Origin: Grifola frondosa | Lineage: Eukaryota > Basidiomycota > Agaricomycetes > Polyporales > Grifolaceae | Length of the DNA stretch: 64,000 nt | NCBI GenBank assembly: GCA_001683735.1 | Contig: LUGG01000006.1 | Location: forward strand, 372,001 to 436,000 | Direction: 5' to 3' | Part shown: positions 1 to 12,441 of the stretch, piece by piece | Position numbering within the stretch: position 1 is the stretch's first letter | Layout of the letters: every line of letters begins with the position of its first letter | The notes under the pieces: generated by a model | What the model saw: the letters and a program-made list of their open reading frames with translations, nothing else | Databases searched by the model: none | Told to the model about the DNA's origin: nothing | Program-made: the position numbers and the translations under genes

Positions 1-3000
1 ACGAACGTGCTTGCCAAGGCGTGCAAAGAAGGGCTCTGACCAGCGTACCAAAGCGGAGTCAGACTCAAGGATACGAGTAATGAAAGAGGGAGTTGTGTCA
101 GGAGATGATATTTCGGGTGCCGAAGTAGAAGCGACGACTCTCTCCATAATTGAGTCACAGCATCCAAGAGATATGTATACTATAAGAAAGGCTGTCAGCG
201 AAGTGCACCAATGTGATAAGCAAAACTCACTGTTGCCTTGGACGACTCGGCCAATCCGCCAGCACGACTATGGCCCATGAATACCCCGAGGACGTGAACT
301 AAGAGATCCAAGATAGCATATACTAACGCGGCTATCGATGGAATCACCAGTCGCGAGACCAGAAAGAGCACAACGTCAACAACGGGGTCAGTAATTAGTC
401 TGATAGCTCGTAGAGGCATGTGAAGTATCTGTATGAAGCGACGAGGGTTCAACTAGACACGGTATGAGACTCATATGCGAGAATCATTTACAAGTAAAAG
501 GCGTACGCATAGCAGGGCTGTAGACTTTCCAATGGTGAATGGCAGGAAAACACCTAGGCCGATCGTGGTGTCAAGTATAAAGATCATTAAAGCGGCCTGC
601 AAACGTGAGGTTAGTAGCCAATATACGATTAGATAGACATACACACATTTTGAAGAACGCCATAGATGGGACCTCTCAGACCTATAGCTATAATTGCATA
701 GCTGATTAAGTTCACGCAAAGCATTTCGTTTCCGGACCCCTACCTTCTAGCGCACCATCTACGTCGTCCTCTATATTGGCATCCAGGTCCTCACCCGCAT
801 CCACGGGTTGGCCTTGAACGACCTGAATCTCTGCTCGTTGCTGTACAAGGCCGGGTGCCACGGGATCTCCCGCCCGACCATCTTCGGCGAGCTGGAATGC
901 CAGAGGTTCGCCGTCTCCTTCTCCTTCGTCTTCATCTTGATAATCCTCGTCCGTCCATCGCACGCCCTCCGCATCATCTTCATCCTCCGCATCCGCCATA
1001 TCCACATCATCCTCATCCTCGTACTCCACCTCACCCTCCCGGAAGTACACTCGGTGCTCTGCTTCCACCTCATCCCTGTTCAGTTCTACCACCGTAGGCC
1101 CGTCGTCATCGAAGTAGCCCGACAAATTTGACGGCCCCGCTTCGAGCTCCTCAGGAGCGCGGTAGGTTGCCAGACTTGGCGAAGCTAAAGGTGTGTGTCC
1201 ATGGCTGCGGGAAGCAGATGCTGACGGGCCGGCGCCAAATACGAAGGGCGACGGCGGAAGCGTGACAATAGGAAGAGGCGGTCGGCGCGGACTACCTGGA
1301 GTGCTGGACGAAGGTGCCGTCGCAAGGGAAATGTATTTAATTTCCGCGTTTTCATTGTCCACCGTGCTGTAAGGAGGAGACACTGGCCGTGTTGGGCGCT
1401 TGTAGGGTTCTGGTAATGCGGCCAACAGCTCTGGAGGTGTAGATGACCAGTCCGCGGGACTAGTCCCCGCTCCTTTTGTGAGATACTCCTCAGCTAATTG
1501 GTCCGCCGTAGCAAGTAAATCCAGATCACTCCTAACAGGATTCTGGAATTGTGGGCTACGGGGGGTGAATATGGGCTGCGTACTGCTCATCTCTGTAGCT
1601 TGCGCGATACCCCATGGTGGCACTTGCTGAGCCAGCGGCATTGCGAAAGTAAACGCTGTCTGCTGAGGATCAAGGTTCAAAGGCGCGGTGGTAGGCACAT
1701 ATGCTGAAACCGCGCGCCGCTTCCGCGCACCACCTGACTCTCTATCTGAATTCTCATCTTCGCTCGATGGCGGCGAGTCCTCCGGCGAACGGTTGGCGCG
1801 AGCGGTATGCATATGGGGGAACGGGCGCGCCAATCTCCGGCCGTTCGACGTGCTTCCCTTTATCTTGCCACTGCCGTCTCTCTTCACGTGGACCCCCATC
1901 ATGATCATCCCGCCCGTCATTATTGCGTCGTGCCTTCTTAAGAACGACCGGTGCTCTGTAGTCGTTGTCAGCATCAAGTCTGCGAGGACGGCGATCGTGT
2001 GCGAAAGCAGGCGGCGGTATAGGGGGGCTCGCACTGCCTGAGCGGGAGGTGCAACAGCGGCAGGCTGCATTGGAGGCGGGGCTGTAACAGCACCTCTGGT
2101 GCAGCAGGCGCATCTGCTTCTTCGAATACTCCGGGGCGGGCGTTCTGGGTGATCCACTCCTCAGGAGGAAAATGGCCACGAACGCTAATACAATGATCGA
2201 GGCAATTATCTGCCCAGAAACAATGTCTGATGATATGGTCCAGAGTATTGGATGGTCGAAGATGAATAAGGGTGAGGAAGCGGTCATATTGAAGCCGACC
2301 GAAGTGTTGTTGGCTAGTGCAGACGCATTTGAGGAAGGTATTGAGAAGGATTCCACGTCGGGATGCGGCCGTGGGCGATCGCTGATCCACCATGCACTAC
2401 AGGGACACTGTAAGGAGGAGAGGAATTAATAAAGGGCTTACTCACGTAGATTCCCCATTGCAAAGTACATCCTCCACGTCCAGATCGTCGCCCAAGCAGA
2501 ATGGCCAACCAGATAGTGCCGACATCATAGCACGAATTCCAAAGACCATCGCATGCACGGCCTGTCGCGACAGCTGGCGGACGAGCAAGAACGGCGGCAG
2601 TCTCTCGGGCATGTCCTTAGCGTACACTGCATAGAATACTCAGATGCATGAATTCTGCAAGATCGCACGGCTCACCTTTTGTAAAGGAGTAGGGATATAT
2701 TTGCACACATCGCAGGTCTTCTTCTTGCTATGCGCCAGCCATGTCGTCAGACTTGTGATATGGTCAGCGCTCGCGTCAGTGATAGTGATGAGAACAGCTC
2801 ACCAGTCTTGGTGTATGTATCGTATTGTTCCTGAGCATTTGCAGGGATAGAATAGAGGTTGATCTGGTTCCGCCGGGGCACTGCATATTCTGCATGTATC
2901 TGTTGGCACAAACAGATTATTGGGACATTTAACAAGACAAGGATGAGAAAGTAGACCTTGTTCTTCTTGCATGGAAACGCTCTTCGAGCCTTTTCTGTGG

Positions 3001-3119
3001 ACTGCTAACTGCGTAGTCGAGGGTCGAGTTTCGTTGACGTTAAGCTTCCGAGTCGATGCTTGCAGACGTGAAGTCGTGCATGCTTTTGACGCCCGTCGGT
3101 CTATGCTACTGTGTGACAT
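1..3119 (-). CDS. SSM4: Doa10/Ssm4-type ERAD E3 ubiquitin ligase, RING-CH domain, 3' part missing
   Basis: This is an ER-membrane ubiquitin ligase of the Doa10/MARCH6 family, which marks misfolded ER and cytosolic proteins for degradation. Exon 1 (3119-2957) ends before a 59 bp intron. The RING-CH finger then follows with DTCRIC, CKCSGTIRYIHQD, a spliced CLTTWLAHSKKK and CDVCKYPYSFTK, which gives the C4HC3 pattern. Next come VYAKDMPERLPP, membrane segments near 2170-2260 (minus), and a long acidic, Ser/Pro-rich linker (about 2050-740). A second membrane block contains DTTIGLGVFLPFTIGK and PRRFIQILHMPLRAIRL (about 600-200). The frame continues to base 1, so the remaining transmembrane part lies outside the window. 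An apparent one-base loss near 2160 separates FLLR from EWITQNARPGVF, and further frame changes occur between 1900 and 2150. The gene shares a 212 bp divergent promoter with its right neighbour. Confidence 0.9.
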
Positions 3120-3331
3120 TTTGTGACATGATTACTGATTCACGCGTCGAACCAAATAGTGCCAAATTACACGTCAGTGGCGGGCAGGTTCTTGAGTTCG
3201 TGTGCTTCGCTACTACCTACTTGATTGAAATTCTAGTCGCAACATTCGGATGTATTTCGCTCTCTGACAAGTTTCTTGCTTGACCTGTACAAAGAACTCA
3301 CCAAATCCCTCATTTTGCCTGGAGCACTACC

Positions 3332-6314
3332 ATGGTCGTCACTCGAAGGGCACCTGCCCCTCCTACACCCACTACTCGAACAAATTCTGCCCAACCGATC
3401 CCTCGGGCCACAAAGAAGGCACCACAGAGCATCCCAAACATTCCAGGTGTTTCCAGTCCTCTCTCCAACGGAAAATCCAGAGAGGACTTGAATGGCGGAG
3501 AGGCCCAGTTGAAAAGTGACATCGTAAGTTCATCTCCGATCATCTACTCGCGTTTAAAGCCTTGGTTGGATCAACTGTTTATTCACGCTTCTTCGAATAT
3601 GTACCGAATGTGTATTTATTTCTTGTGCAATAGGGTACATTTGTGTCACACGATCACTTAACTAACTACTGTTGCTCAGGGCGACGTCGCCCCAAAGAAA
3701 GTGACCAAATCGAAATCAAAAGGAAAGAAGAGCAAAAGAGTACGTTTCAGTGGGTTTATTAGGATAAGCACTCATTGTCCTTTCGCAGAAATCGTCAGGC
3801 AGCGGGACCAGCTTCGTCGAACTTCTTACTCGCCTATTCCTGCTTTGGTTCACGATCTATACTCTCTCGGTTTGCCCGGACGATGTGCAGCTCAAGTCCC
3901 CCATTTGCCGTGGTCTCTCCGAGTACCGCCGGCTGGTAATTGAACCGTACATCATGCCCCCAATTCAACACGCCCTCGCACATCCTTCCGTCGCGCCGTA
4001 CGTTGAGAAGGCAAAGCCTTTTGTTGACTACGCCGTGCGCACGACGAAACCCGCGGTCTTGCGCGCGAAGCAGGAATGGAACGGCCGTGTCATTCCTGAA
4101 TTTAACAAGCGGATTGTACCGCTGTATTTCAAGTATGCGGCGCCGCAGTTACTAAAGGTTGACGCGCAGATTTCTCCGTATCGAGCCCGGATCGGAGAAG
4201 CATACGAACGCCGGATTGCACCATTCATTCGTGTGGTATCAGACACCACGGACAGATGGCAGCACAAGGCACGGCCCTATGTCGTGATCGCAGCGCACAA
4301 AACATATGACGGATATGAACGCGCACGTCCATACCTTCGGCTTGTGTGGGAGAAAATCAGGATGCTTTCGGCGCGCTTGGTGGTGGTCTTGAGCGAAAAG
4401 AGAAGACAATTTGTGGACCCACACGTGAAGAAAATCTGGGAGCGTGTCAAGGAGCTCAGCAGTGGCAAGCCTAAGACACCGTCCACTACGGAGGTGCGAG
4501 GGTCGGCCACTTCTCGTGCTTCGAAGGCCTCGTCCAAACTCTCGCAAAGTGTAGCCTCCGTCGCGTCCTCCCTTCGCACCGCGTCAGCTGCCTCTCCTGA
4601 TACCTCGGTCCATGGGAAAGCATCCGATGGTGTTTTACCTAGTCCATCAGTGGTTGTTCCGGCAGCTGTCTCTGCTTCGGAGGCACCATCATCTGTCGTG
4701 GAGGCAATTTCAGTCACTACGTCCTCTTTGTTAGCAGAGACCGAGACTGTCTCCCTGGTTTCTGGCGCGCCTGCCCCGCTGCAGGACACCGCCTTCTCCA
4801 TCTCCGCAGTATCATCAACACATGCCGCCCCTGGGTCGTCCGCCGTTTCATCTGCGAGGGACGACGCTATTCCTTCTGCATCGTCCATTCTGTCAGCTAG
4901 CTCGGCATCAACACAGGCGTCCGCATCCTCTGTGGTAGCGGAAGATTTCTCGCCTACATTTAGCATTGGCGGCACTCTTCCGTCCTCTATGTCACATGTA
5001 GCCAATGGAGCGGGATCTGCGGCTGATTCTGTCACGGACGAGGCTGTCACGACTGCTTCTGCCCCTGCTTCTGCTTCTTCTGTCACGCAAGGCATCGCCT
5101 CCGGTGCGCCTTCCGTGACTTCGATCGTCGGTGCGCCCCACGTGAGAGAAGCCTCGGACTTGGATTTAGACGACTTCTACGCCGAGCTCGGCCTCGGCGA
5201 CGATCTCTTCTCCGAGTCCAGTGGCACCGAGTCTACCCCGGCCGCTCCGGTCGAAACGGAGACGGAGCAGCAGCGCGAGGAGCGTCTACGCCTCCGGCGC
5301 ATCGAGACGGAGAAGAAGCGCGCCGACATCGAGACCCGGCACACCAAATGGGAGCAGGAGCTTACAGAGCGGATCGCCGCGAACAAGAAGGTGCTTAGAA
5401 AGGCTCTTGTTTCGCTCAGAAAGGCTGCCGTTGCAGAGCTCAAGGACTCCGTCGAGATTCGTAAAGATATCGATGGCCTCGTTGAGGAAGCGGAGAAACT
5501 CCTGCGAGGCGCTGAGAAGTACATGGCCACCTTGCAACGAGAGAGCAGGAAAGAAGAGGAGAAGAAGATTGTATGGGACAAGGTGGTTGACAAAGTTGAT
5601 GCCAAGTTCACCGAAAAACTCCACCAGACCGAGGCCGTTGTGAATGGCTGGTACCTGGAGGTCGTGGACAGGGAACTTGCTGAGGTCAGTCGTTCCTCTT
5701 AACGCTGCTCGCAGAGTGGCTAAGACTTCCTTGTTACTTAATAACAGGTGCGCAACGTCGTCGATGAAGTGAGAGACATAGCGGATAGGGCTCAGGCCGA
5801 TGTCGGACTCAACTACGCCTGGCTCGACGATGTTACGTATAATGACTGGAAACGTTATCATGACTTGCTCAAAAGTAGGTCGTTCAAATTGTTTTATACT
5901 ATTATCTACTCATCTCATTGATTCGCCTACAGAAAGCGATAACTTCACGGCTCTCGCGCAATCAATTCAGGACGGCACACATCCATCCCCCCTATCAACC
6001 CGGTCCTACCCGCTATCGCTGATCTCCAGGCTGAGGTCGAGGACGTCGTCGTCGGTTTCGAGACTCGCTTACGCAGGATCAAGCGCAACGGGGAGCGTGC
6101 CTTCGGAGGCCAGGAAATTGACGCAGAGGCTGATGATTCAATAGCCGATGAATCTCTTCCCATTCAAGATAGGGACAACGTGCACTCTCCAGCTGACCTG
6201 CCTTTTCCTCCCGTTGTCATCGGAAAGAGCAAGGAGGAAGTCATGGATGCCCTGAACCGTGTTGCAGATCAAGAAGGCCAGGCGACCTCGTCCCACAAGA
6301 CCGCGATCAGGTAG
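3332..6314 (+). CDS. Uncharacterised membrane-anchored protein with long amphipathic-helix and coiled-coil regions
   Basis: I do not recognise a named family. Exons are 3332-3523, 3680-3739, 3789-5684, 5748 to about 5874, and from about 5933. The N-terminus is Pro/Thr-rich and then Lys-rich (GKKSKR). One hydrophobic segment (about residues 93-110, LLTRLFLLWFTIYTLSV) follows. After it comes a stretch of regularly spaced Pro and aromatic residues (EPYIMPPIQHALAHPSVAPY and similar), reminiscent of repeated amphipathic helices. The middle is Ser/Ala-rich and low in complexity. The C-terminal third is a charged coiled coil (RREERLRLRR..., EKYMATLQRESRKEEEKK, WYLEVVDRELAE). A lipid or organelle surface role is only a guess. 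The six-C run at 5987-5992 appears one base short, because the downstream frame reads INPVLPAIADLQAEVEDVV. A second break near 6300 could move the stop to 6409. Confidence 0.75.
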
Positions 6315-6409
6315 AAGACTCCGAAGCCGTGGTGCAAAGTATAGCGCAGGAGGCTACCGCTGGGAGCCATCGGAGATCTTCTGATGTTCCAGTCCATGCG
6401 GAGCTGTGA

Positions 6410-7020
6410 TGTACATTCGCTGAGTATGATGGAGTTTCAAATACTTGTATGATGTCTCTCGAGTCAGATGCGTCGTCGCGCTCGTTATTTTGTAAGTCGG
6501 AACATCTGATGTCGCTTATTTCGGGATGACCAGCCATCATGGTTTGTCATTGTCGTCAATATTTATATCATCCTGTTATGCTGTCACGTTCATCTTTTGT
6601 GGCTCCAATATATGTCCGCCACTTCTCTTTATGCAATGATTCATTTGACGGTCTGTCCGTCTGCAACAAACTGGTGAGATCTTCCTCGCCACCGATATGC
6701 TATGTGTGAAACTTGTATGCATGTTGCATGCTATGAATCTATCCGGATCATTTACATGACCTCTTCGTTGGTTCATCATCGAACACGACTGATCCTACAA
6801 TATTCGGAAGCGAATAACGTTCTCCATTTAGCAGTCCGGGAACGTTGAGGTCGTGTCAGCTCTCAACGCTCAGCACCGACTATCACTCCTTCCTGTTGTT
6901 CAATATTCAAAGTCATCCATTGGTTGAACTGACAGAAAGAACGGATGACACATGGGATTATAACCACGACGTATGGACACGAACATAAAACACGATCAGC
7001 GTGGAGAGTTAAAATCTTAT
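6410..7020. other. Convergent intergenic region without a recognised gene
   Basis: This is about 0.6 kb between the 3' ends of the helical protein gene and the HP1 gene. Only short, unconserved reading frames are present. It presumably holds both 3' untranslated regions. No repeat or RNA gene was seen. Confidence 0.5.
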
Positions 7021-8131
7021 TTACGCCTCTTGCCCTTCAGAGGCCTTCCAGCGAAGGTTCTTCTCATAGAATTCAATCATCTGAAAGAAATGCTCGGCAA
7101 AAAAGGTAACTTGAAATAAGGCTGCACATACCATGTAGGGCATCTTCTCCTTACAAATGGAAGATTCTTCTTTGGCGTGGCCTTTCCCATTTTTCCTAAT
7201 GAAAAATTTGTCGGTCAGCATGCAATGAAGGAACCAAAACAAAGTAGAGACGCACAACGAGAAATAAACATAGAGCTTGCCGTCTTCTGTGCGCTCGACA
7301 GTGTCAATAGATTCCACGATGTGATCCCAAGAGGCAGCATTTTTCCACTTCTTCATATCGATGAAACTCTCCTCATCCACGTCCATTGCGTCTGGCGAAG
7401 ACCGCGCGCGTTTGGACACGGCACCCGAACTCTTTCTGGGTTTCTTCTTCTCCCGAATCTCGGTTTCATCTTCGTCCATATCGTCCTGCTCCTGCTCAGA
7501 CGACGGATGCGTCATCTTCTTAGGAGGCCTTCCCCGCTTCTTGGGGGCAGCCGCTTCATCCACTTCGATGGAGTCTTCCTTCGTCATGGATTTACGGCCC
7601 TTTGTTATAGATGGTCTCGGCTTGACATCGGATTTACGCGCCACTTTCTTGGCCTTTGTCTTGCGCCAATACTCGTCGATGAGAACTTTGGCGTTCCTGC
7701 GAATGTCCAGGGGTGTCTATATAACTGTCCTCGAAAGCGGCGACATGCACTCACCCTGCGTCCTTTTCGTCGACCCAGCTGTTTTGATCATCCCCGTACC
7801 CCTTCCACTTCACCAGATAGCCAACTCTGCCCTAGAAACGCGTCCGAATCAGTCGAACACGAAACGTGGACCCATGAAGGCAAAACAGACGTACGTTGGG
7901 GAAAGTACCATGTTTCGCGTCGAGAATAGCCTCAATCTCGTATTCCTCCTCAGGCTCGTCGGAGCCCTCGTCCCCGTCTTGCGCTCCCTCGTTCCCATCC
8001 TCCTCGTCGGAGGGCTCCTTGCTTCTCGATGACGCCTTCGAAGCAGACACAGCCTGCTTCTTGGATGACTTTGGCAGATCGTTGTCGCTCTCGGATTCAG
8101 ACTGGTGCACAGGTACCGTTGCTTTGACCAT
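7021..8131 (-). CDS. Heterochromatin protein 1 (chromodomain plus chromoshadow domain)
   Basis: HP1/Swi6 proteins bind methylated histone H3 Lys9 through the chromodomain and dimerise through the chromoshadow domain. The start MVKATVPVHQSESES is followed by an acidic Ser-rich N-terminus. The chromodomain is EYEIEAILDAKHG, spliced to GRVGYLVKWKGYGDDQNSW and NAKVLIDEYWRK, with the expected aromatic residues at Y, W and the position after the WKGY loop. A basic hinge (KKRGRPPKK) precedes the chromoshadow domain, which runs from SWDHIVESIDTVER through GKLYVYFSL to the C-terminal FYEKNLRWK. Four introns with clear GT..AG ends join these parts, for example donor gtgagtgc after KDAG. It lies in tandem with the Y14 gene, 297 bp downstream of that gene's stop. 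No frame break was seen. Confidence 0.93.
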
Positions 8132-8428
8132 CGCGATACTTGAATGTACACAAGTACAAGATAAGAGGAGGGTGTGGCTGGTGAGAAGAGCCACCGTGCG
8201 AAAGTCGCGCTGCGTTGCACTGAACGCCGCCCGATCGCACAACGCCGAGGCTGAGTTCGGCCTTTACATATAATCTATCAACTACGAACATCGATCTTCA
8301 CGGTGAGCATTGAGCAACGGAGAACGTCGTGATGAACACATTGGTTACAATACAAAAATATATGGAGTCGCAGTAACAATAACGGAACACAGCAATGCAC
8401 AAGCAGTTGGTCGAAACAACGCGGGATG

Positions 8429-9186
8429 TCACTCGCCGCCCCGCCTGCGAGACGGACTCGCACTCCGACCTCGCCCCTCCCGACCTCTGCCCTTTTTTGG
8501 TCCTGTCGGCGGGGGTCGTACGAATGCGTAATCACACTGCAACGTCTGGTCTAGCAAAGTAGTCCCAGACGCTCCATCGATGGCAGCCTGCGCTTCGGCC
8601 ATCGTTTCGTACTCCACCAGTGCATAACCCTTTCATTTAGCAGGAAGGGAGTAGGAATTGTCAGAGGTGACACACTCGTGGTTCTAGCACCATACTCACT
8701 TTGACATAGCCGGTTCTTCTGTCAAGGTTCAAATGCAGGTTTTTGATTTCTCCGTATTCCGCAAACTTGTCCGTCACATCTTCTTCTGTGGCTTCCTCGT
8801 GTACATTCGTTACCAGCACAATCCATCCTTCAACAGCTGTCAGAGACAGAGAAAGTTAAACTTCAGCTAGTCGCCCTGGGAAACATCATTGAGGGTGATG
8901 ACACTTACAACGCGCCGCCCGTGTCTCTAACGCTTGTGAGGATTCCACTCGGTCGAACGTTTGCTCGGAAGTCACCGCACTCTCGTTACCTGCCGTAAAC
9001 AGGGTAAAGTTCGTTCATGCCCGACATTTAGGTAGAGGCAATTAGGAAGAAGACTAACCTGCGGCACTCTGGAAACCCCTTCCCTTGCGTCTAACCACAC
9101 CTCCTGCTGCACAGCGTTAGTCAGACATAAAAATTTCTGACATGAACACTCATACCATCATCAATGTTCATCTCATCGTCGGACAT
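8429..9186 (-). CDS. RNA-binding protein Y14/RBM8A, exon-junction complex core
   Basis: Y14 pairs with Mago in the exon-junction complex deposited on spliced mRNA. The N-terminus is [11 protein letters not shown], spliced to [15 protein letters not shown] and then [17 protein letters not shown], like Y14 N-terminal tails. The single RRM contains [18 protein letters not shown] (RNP2 region), [20 protein letters not shown], and [18 protein letters not shown] (RNP1 region). The C-terminus is a short Arg/Gly/Ser tail ([15 protein letters not shown]), as in metazoan and fungal orthologues. At least five short introns are inferred from the conserved frame. A Y14 gene fits an intron-dense genome with active exon-junction-dependent surveillance. 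Confidence 0.92.
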
Positions 9187-10006
9187 GGTGGAAGTTATGG
9201 TGGCGCGTCTGTCGAGCGTTCAGTGAGCAGAACTGGATTGACGGTCGACGCGGCCGGAGTCTCGGCGGGACCCCCGGGATGCCGGCGGCAGCGCCGGACT
9301 CAGACAATCTCCGACGTCGGAATATAGCCAGTGTCGAAACGAGCTCCATTGAGCGGGCGCCGCACATTGGCACACTTGGCTCTTGTCAATAGGTTGCCGT
9401 CGATTTCACGCAAGTCCACGCATCCCCAAGAAGCGAGGATCTAGCTCAACGTTTTGACACGGCAGCGACGCATGCTTTCGACATGTGTGTCAGCACTGCT
9501 TCAGTCACTTCCATGTCAGGATGGTGGAAGGCAAAAATTTCAACATATGGGTCAGCGTGCGCTCATTGTTCCACATTTGCAACTAGCGAACCAGCCTTAT
9601 GTTTCGCCCCAATTTCCCGCAGACCCACCGTGACTCCATCACTTTCCAGAATCGGTCTTCGTACACCCAGGGTCGCGCGATCAAACGCGGCCTGAAAAAT
9701 CGTTGCTACCGTTTAGCTTCCGGTGATCTATGATGCGATGTCCCATGCCTATCTGGTCACCAAGTTCAGATTGTGTTCATTACACTTTGCAGTTCTGCAG
9801 CACAAGGCAACCGCTCTGTCGGTCCCTGATTTTATTTACGTATCATGTAAGTCCGATCTCTTCGTATTTTTTTGCGCATGAGGAACGGCGTGTCATGCGG
9901 CGAAAGCCGTGTCTCTCTTGAATATAAGTGGAGTTTCTCGACCACCGTTCAGTGTTCAAAGTACCCTCTGTCCTTCCTCTCCTTACCTAGCATACGTTCT
10001 ATTGCA
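9187..10006. other. Intergenic region between Y14 and MYND gene
   Basis: About 0.8 kb between the divergent starts of the Y14 and MYND genes. Short open frames here show no conserved motif. The right end contains a candidate TATA element for the MYND gene, listed separately. Confidence 0.5.
9923..9928 (+). promoter_or_regulatory. Candidate TATA element of the MYND gene
   Basis: The sequence TATAAG lies 79-84 bases upstream of the ATG at 10007 and is followed by pyrimidine-rich DNA. The position suits a fungal TATA box. No transcription data are available. Confidence 0.35.
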
Positions 10007-10734
10007 ATGACTACCAATCCGCTCATTAACCATCCTTGCATCCTATGCTGCCGCCCCACTTCTATGTGGTGCAGCCGATGCCAAAACGCTTGGTATTGTT
10101 CGCCCGAGCACCTACAAAGTGTGAGTGACGTCGCAGAACCTATATTGCGCCAAACTTACGGTTTTCCCGATGGCCAGGACTGGCCTCGCCATCGCCGCGA
10201 ATGCGTTCCCGTTAACGCGGCGCAGCAGCAATACAACTCTGCCATTGTGACCCCGCCTCCAGCACAGCCGCAGCTCGTCACGGTCACCGCGATACTTTTC
10301 AAGCCGGAAGAAGGTTAGTCCGTCGGAGACTCAACCCACCGGGCTGTGTGCTGATTAGTTGCTATTCTCTCATAGAACGTCCCCAGATCATCTCCGTGCA
10401 GTGCCGGCCGCAGGGGACCATTTCGCAGGGCCTCTGCCCCGAGCCATTATTGCGAGACTACTTCGAGGGCACTCCGGCCACCATCATCCTCACCCAAGGC
10501 CTCAACGGCGATCCTCTTCGCTTCCCGCTCCATATATGGTACTGCCCAAACTCCCTCCAGCGGGCTACTCCGATCAATCGTGCGATACACCGCCTCACTC
10601 GTGGGGTCGCTACAAAAGCCTGGTGCGGGCCGGTCGTCGTGCTAAAGTTCAACGGTTCTCGACGTCACGGCTACTCCGATGCTGGGTCCAACGACCTCCC
10701 TGCCCTTGCGGCGTACTTCATGGCTTATAAGTAA
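10007..10734 (+). CDS. Small MYND-type zinc-finger protein
   Basis: The N-terminus carries a MYND finger: CILC, CSRC, then WYCSPEHLQS spliced to DWPRHRREC, giving paired Cys ligands and the closing HxxxC. Exons are 10007-10120, 10178-10313 and 10376-10734, about 202 residues in total. The first intron (10121-10177, gtgagt..ccag) splits the finger and is required to bring DWPRHRREC next to the first half. The C-terminal 130 residues (HIWYCPNSLQRATPIN, WCGPVVVLKFNG) have no domain I can name. Proteins of this size with one MYND finger and a tail are common in Agaricomycetes, usually of unknown role. A TATA-like element lies 80 bases upstream. Confidence 0.82.
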
Positions 10735-12441
10735 CACCTTCCTTTCTTGAGCTTCCGTTATTTTTTCCTCGCCTGTTATTAGTTAGCTTTCCGTTAAAAG
10801 TTATAGCCACACCAGGCTTCCGTTATTGGCATAGTAGAGTCCGCCGTATAAGTACACTAGTCTACATCTTGCTAATCATCGTAGCTCTCGTCGCATAGCT
10901 GTCGTGTAGCCGCGCATACCATATTTTGGACGCTCTTCTGCGCAATACATGGACTATGTTGTAGCCTCTTGCAAGTGTTCGAAGTGCGCACCTCTGGGCG
11001 TCAGTATACAAGTGCTGAGTAGTTCACATTGATGTTCGGTGAAACGTCGTGCATTGCGAAGGGAAGCATTCCATGCCAACGTAGACTTCGGGCTTCGTTG
11101 GATCCTGGTTGTGAGGCGAACAGAGTCTTGTCGCCCCAAATCAAGCCACGTTAGACAGCTAAATCTGCGGAGCCGAACGGTATTCAAACCGCATGGATGA
11201 CTGAGTCGAGGCATCAACGTAAGTAGATGTAGATCTTCCATAAAATGCATGGAAAAACTCAAGAAGAACAATGACGACAAACGGCACTTTCCGGAACAGA
11301 AGTGATTGCGTAGGAAGACCTACGGAGATCATAAGGGCAGACTTCCAGATCGGGTTTTGTACGACACACAACCAAAAGGAACTAGACCATCTCCTGGTAG
11401 AGAGGTCTCGATTTAAATTGCATGCGAGCCTTGCATGCGTTCGTCCACATGGCGGGGTTTGAGATGTCAACCAGGGTTGTGAGACGCCGCTGGAAGGAAG
11501 TCGGAAGACGGCCAAAATTTCCTCCATATGTCATACACGTGGTTCATTGGCGAACAGAAGTGTTGTACTTTTCTGATTAATGTGGGTTCGTACAGGATGA
11601 GTATTAAGGAACATACATAGAACGGGTTCTCTTAGAGGCGGTATTCATCTGTCGCTTGCAAGCAACGCTGGAGAAGCATAACTCAGGTGGGACGAGGGGT
11701 TAGCCTAGACGTTCTGTTGGTGAATAATTACCCGTTAAAACATCCCTGACCTTGCGAAATAGCAACATACCGTCAGATATCACAACGTGCAATCGGACAA
11801 TATCGTGTACAACACGAAGCGCCAGAACAACGCCAGCACCATCGGTCCAAACTTGCTCTCGTCGTCATCGATACATAAATTTTACCGGTCAGGCTGCACC
11901 CAAAGCAAAGCGAACCAACAGCCAATGTCTTCTCCCGGGCACAACCGTAACAAATGAGAGATCTTGTCCGTTTCAGGCAATGAACAAGGAAGCTCTGAGA
12001 TCTTTGTCACGAACAAGGAAAGTCACGCCCAGAAAAAGCTCTAGAGAAGTTCCGCAAGCGAAAGCACTGATTCCAGCAGAACAAGCCATGTACATGTGTG
12101 GAAGATGGGATTCTCCAGAAGATTCCCGGTGTTCAACACCGTGTTGTCAACAGCAAGATCATCTAGTATAATCGGGATCTTGACCCGGCAATGGACGGCG
12201 GGTATTTCGGCGTGGTCATTCGGTCTTTTTCGAAACAAAGAATTCGCCCACATATGTTCGAGCCTTCAAAACAAAGAATTTGTGTATATGGAATGCATCA
12301 ACATCCCCATATATTTTTAAAGAAACACCCAAAAGGTCCTCCGGCACGCTCGCCGAACTCCGCTCGGCCTGCTCCGGTCGATCGACATCTTCCATTGCAC
12401 TGTGGTCTACTGCAGCACGCAAAGTTTGAACCACCTGGAAA
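10735..12441. other. Long intergenic region with fragmentary hydrophobic frames
   Basis: No gene is convincing in this 1.7 kb. On the minus strand several short frames are rich in membrane-like residues, for example WKSALMISVGLPTQSLLF with VVIVLLEFFHAFYG (11330-11230) and VVLALRVVHDIVRLHVVISDG (about 11835-11775). They are separated by stops, and I could not join them with plausible introns. It may be an eroded membrane-protein gene or chance. Confidence 0.35.

Noticed and set aside
712..1130. Plus-strand frames rich in His, Pro and Leu opposite the Doa10 linker
   Set aside because: They are complements of the acidic Asp/Glu repeats of the minus-strand gene and have no conserved motif.
4277..5095. 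Long minus-strand open frame
   Set aside because: It mirrors the Ser/Ala-rich part of the plus-strand gene; composition explains the lack of stops.
11159..11527. 122-residue minus-strand frame as a gene
   Set aside because: It has hydrophobic parts but no conserved motif or plausible splice partners, so I describe it only as a possible relic.
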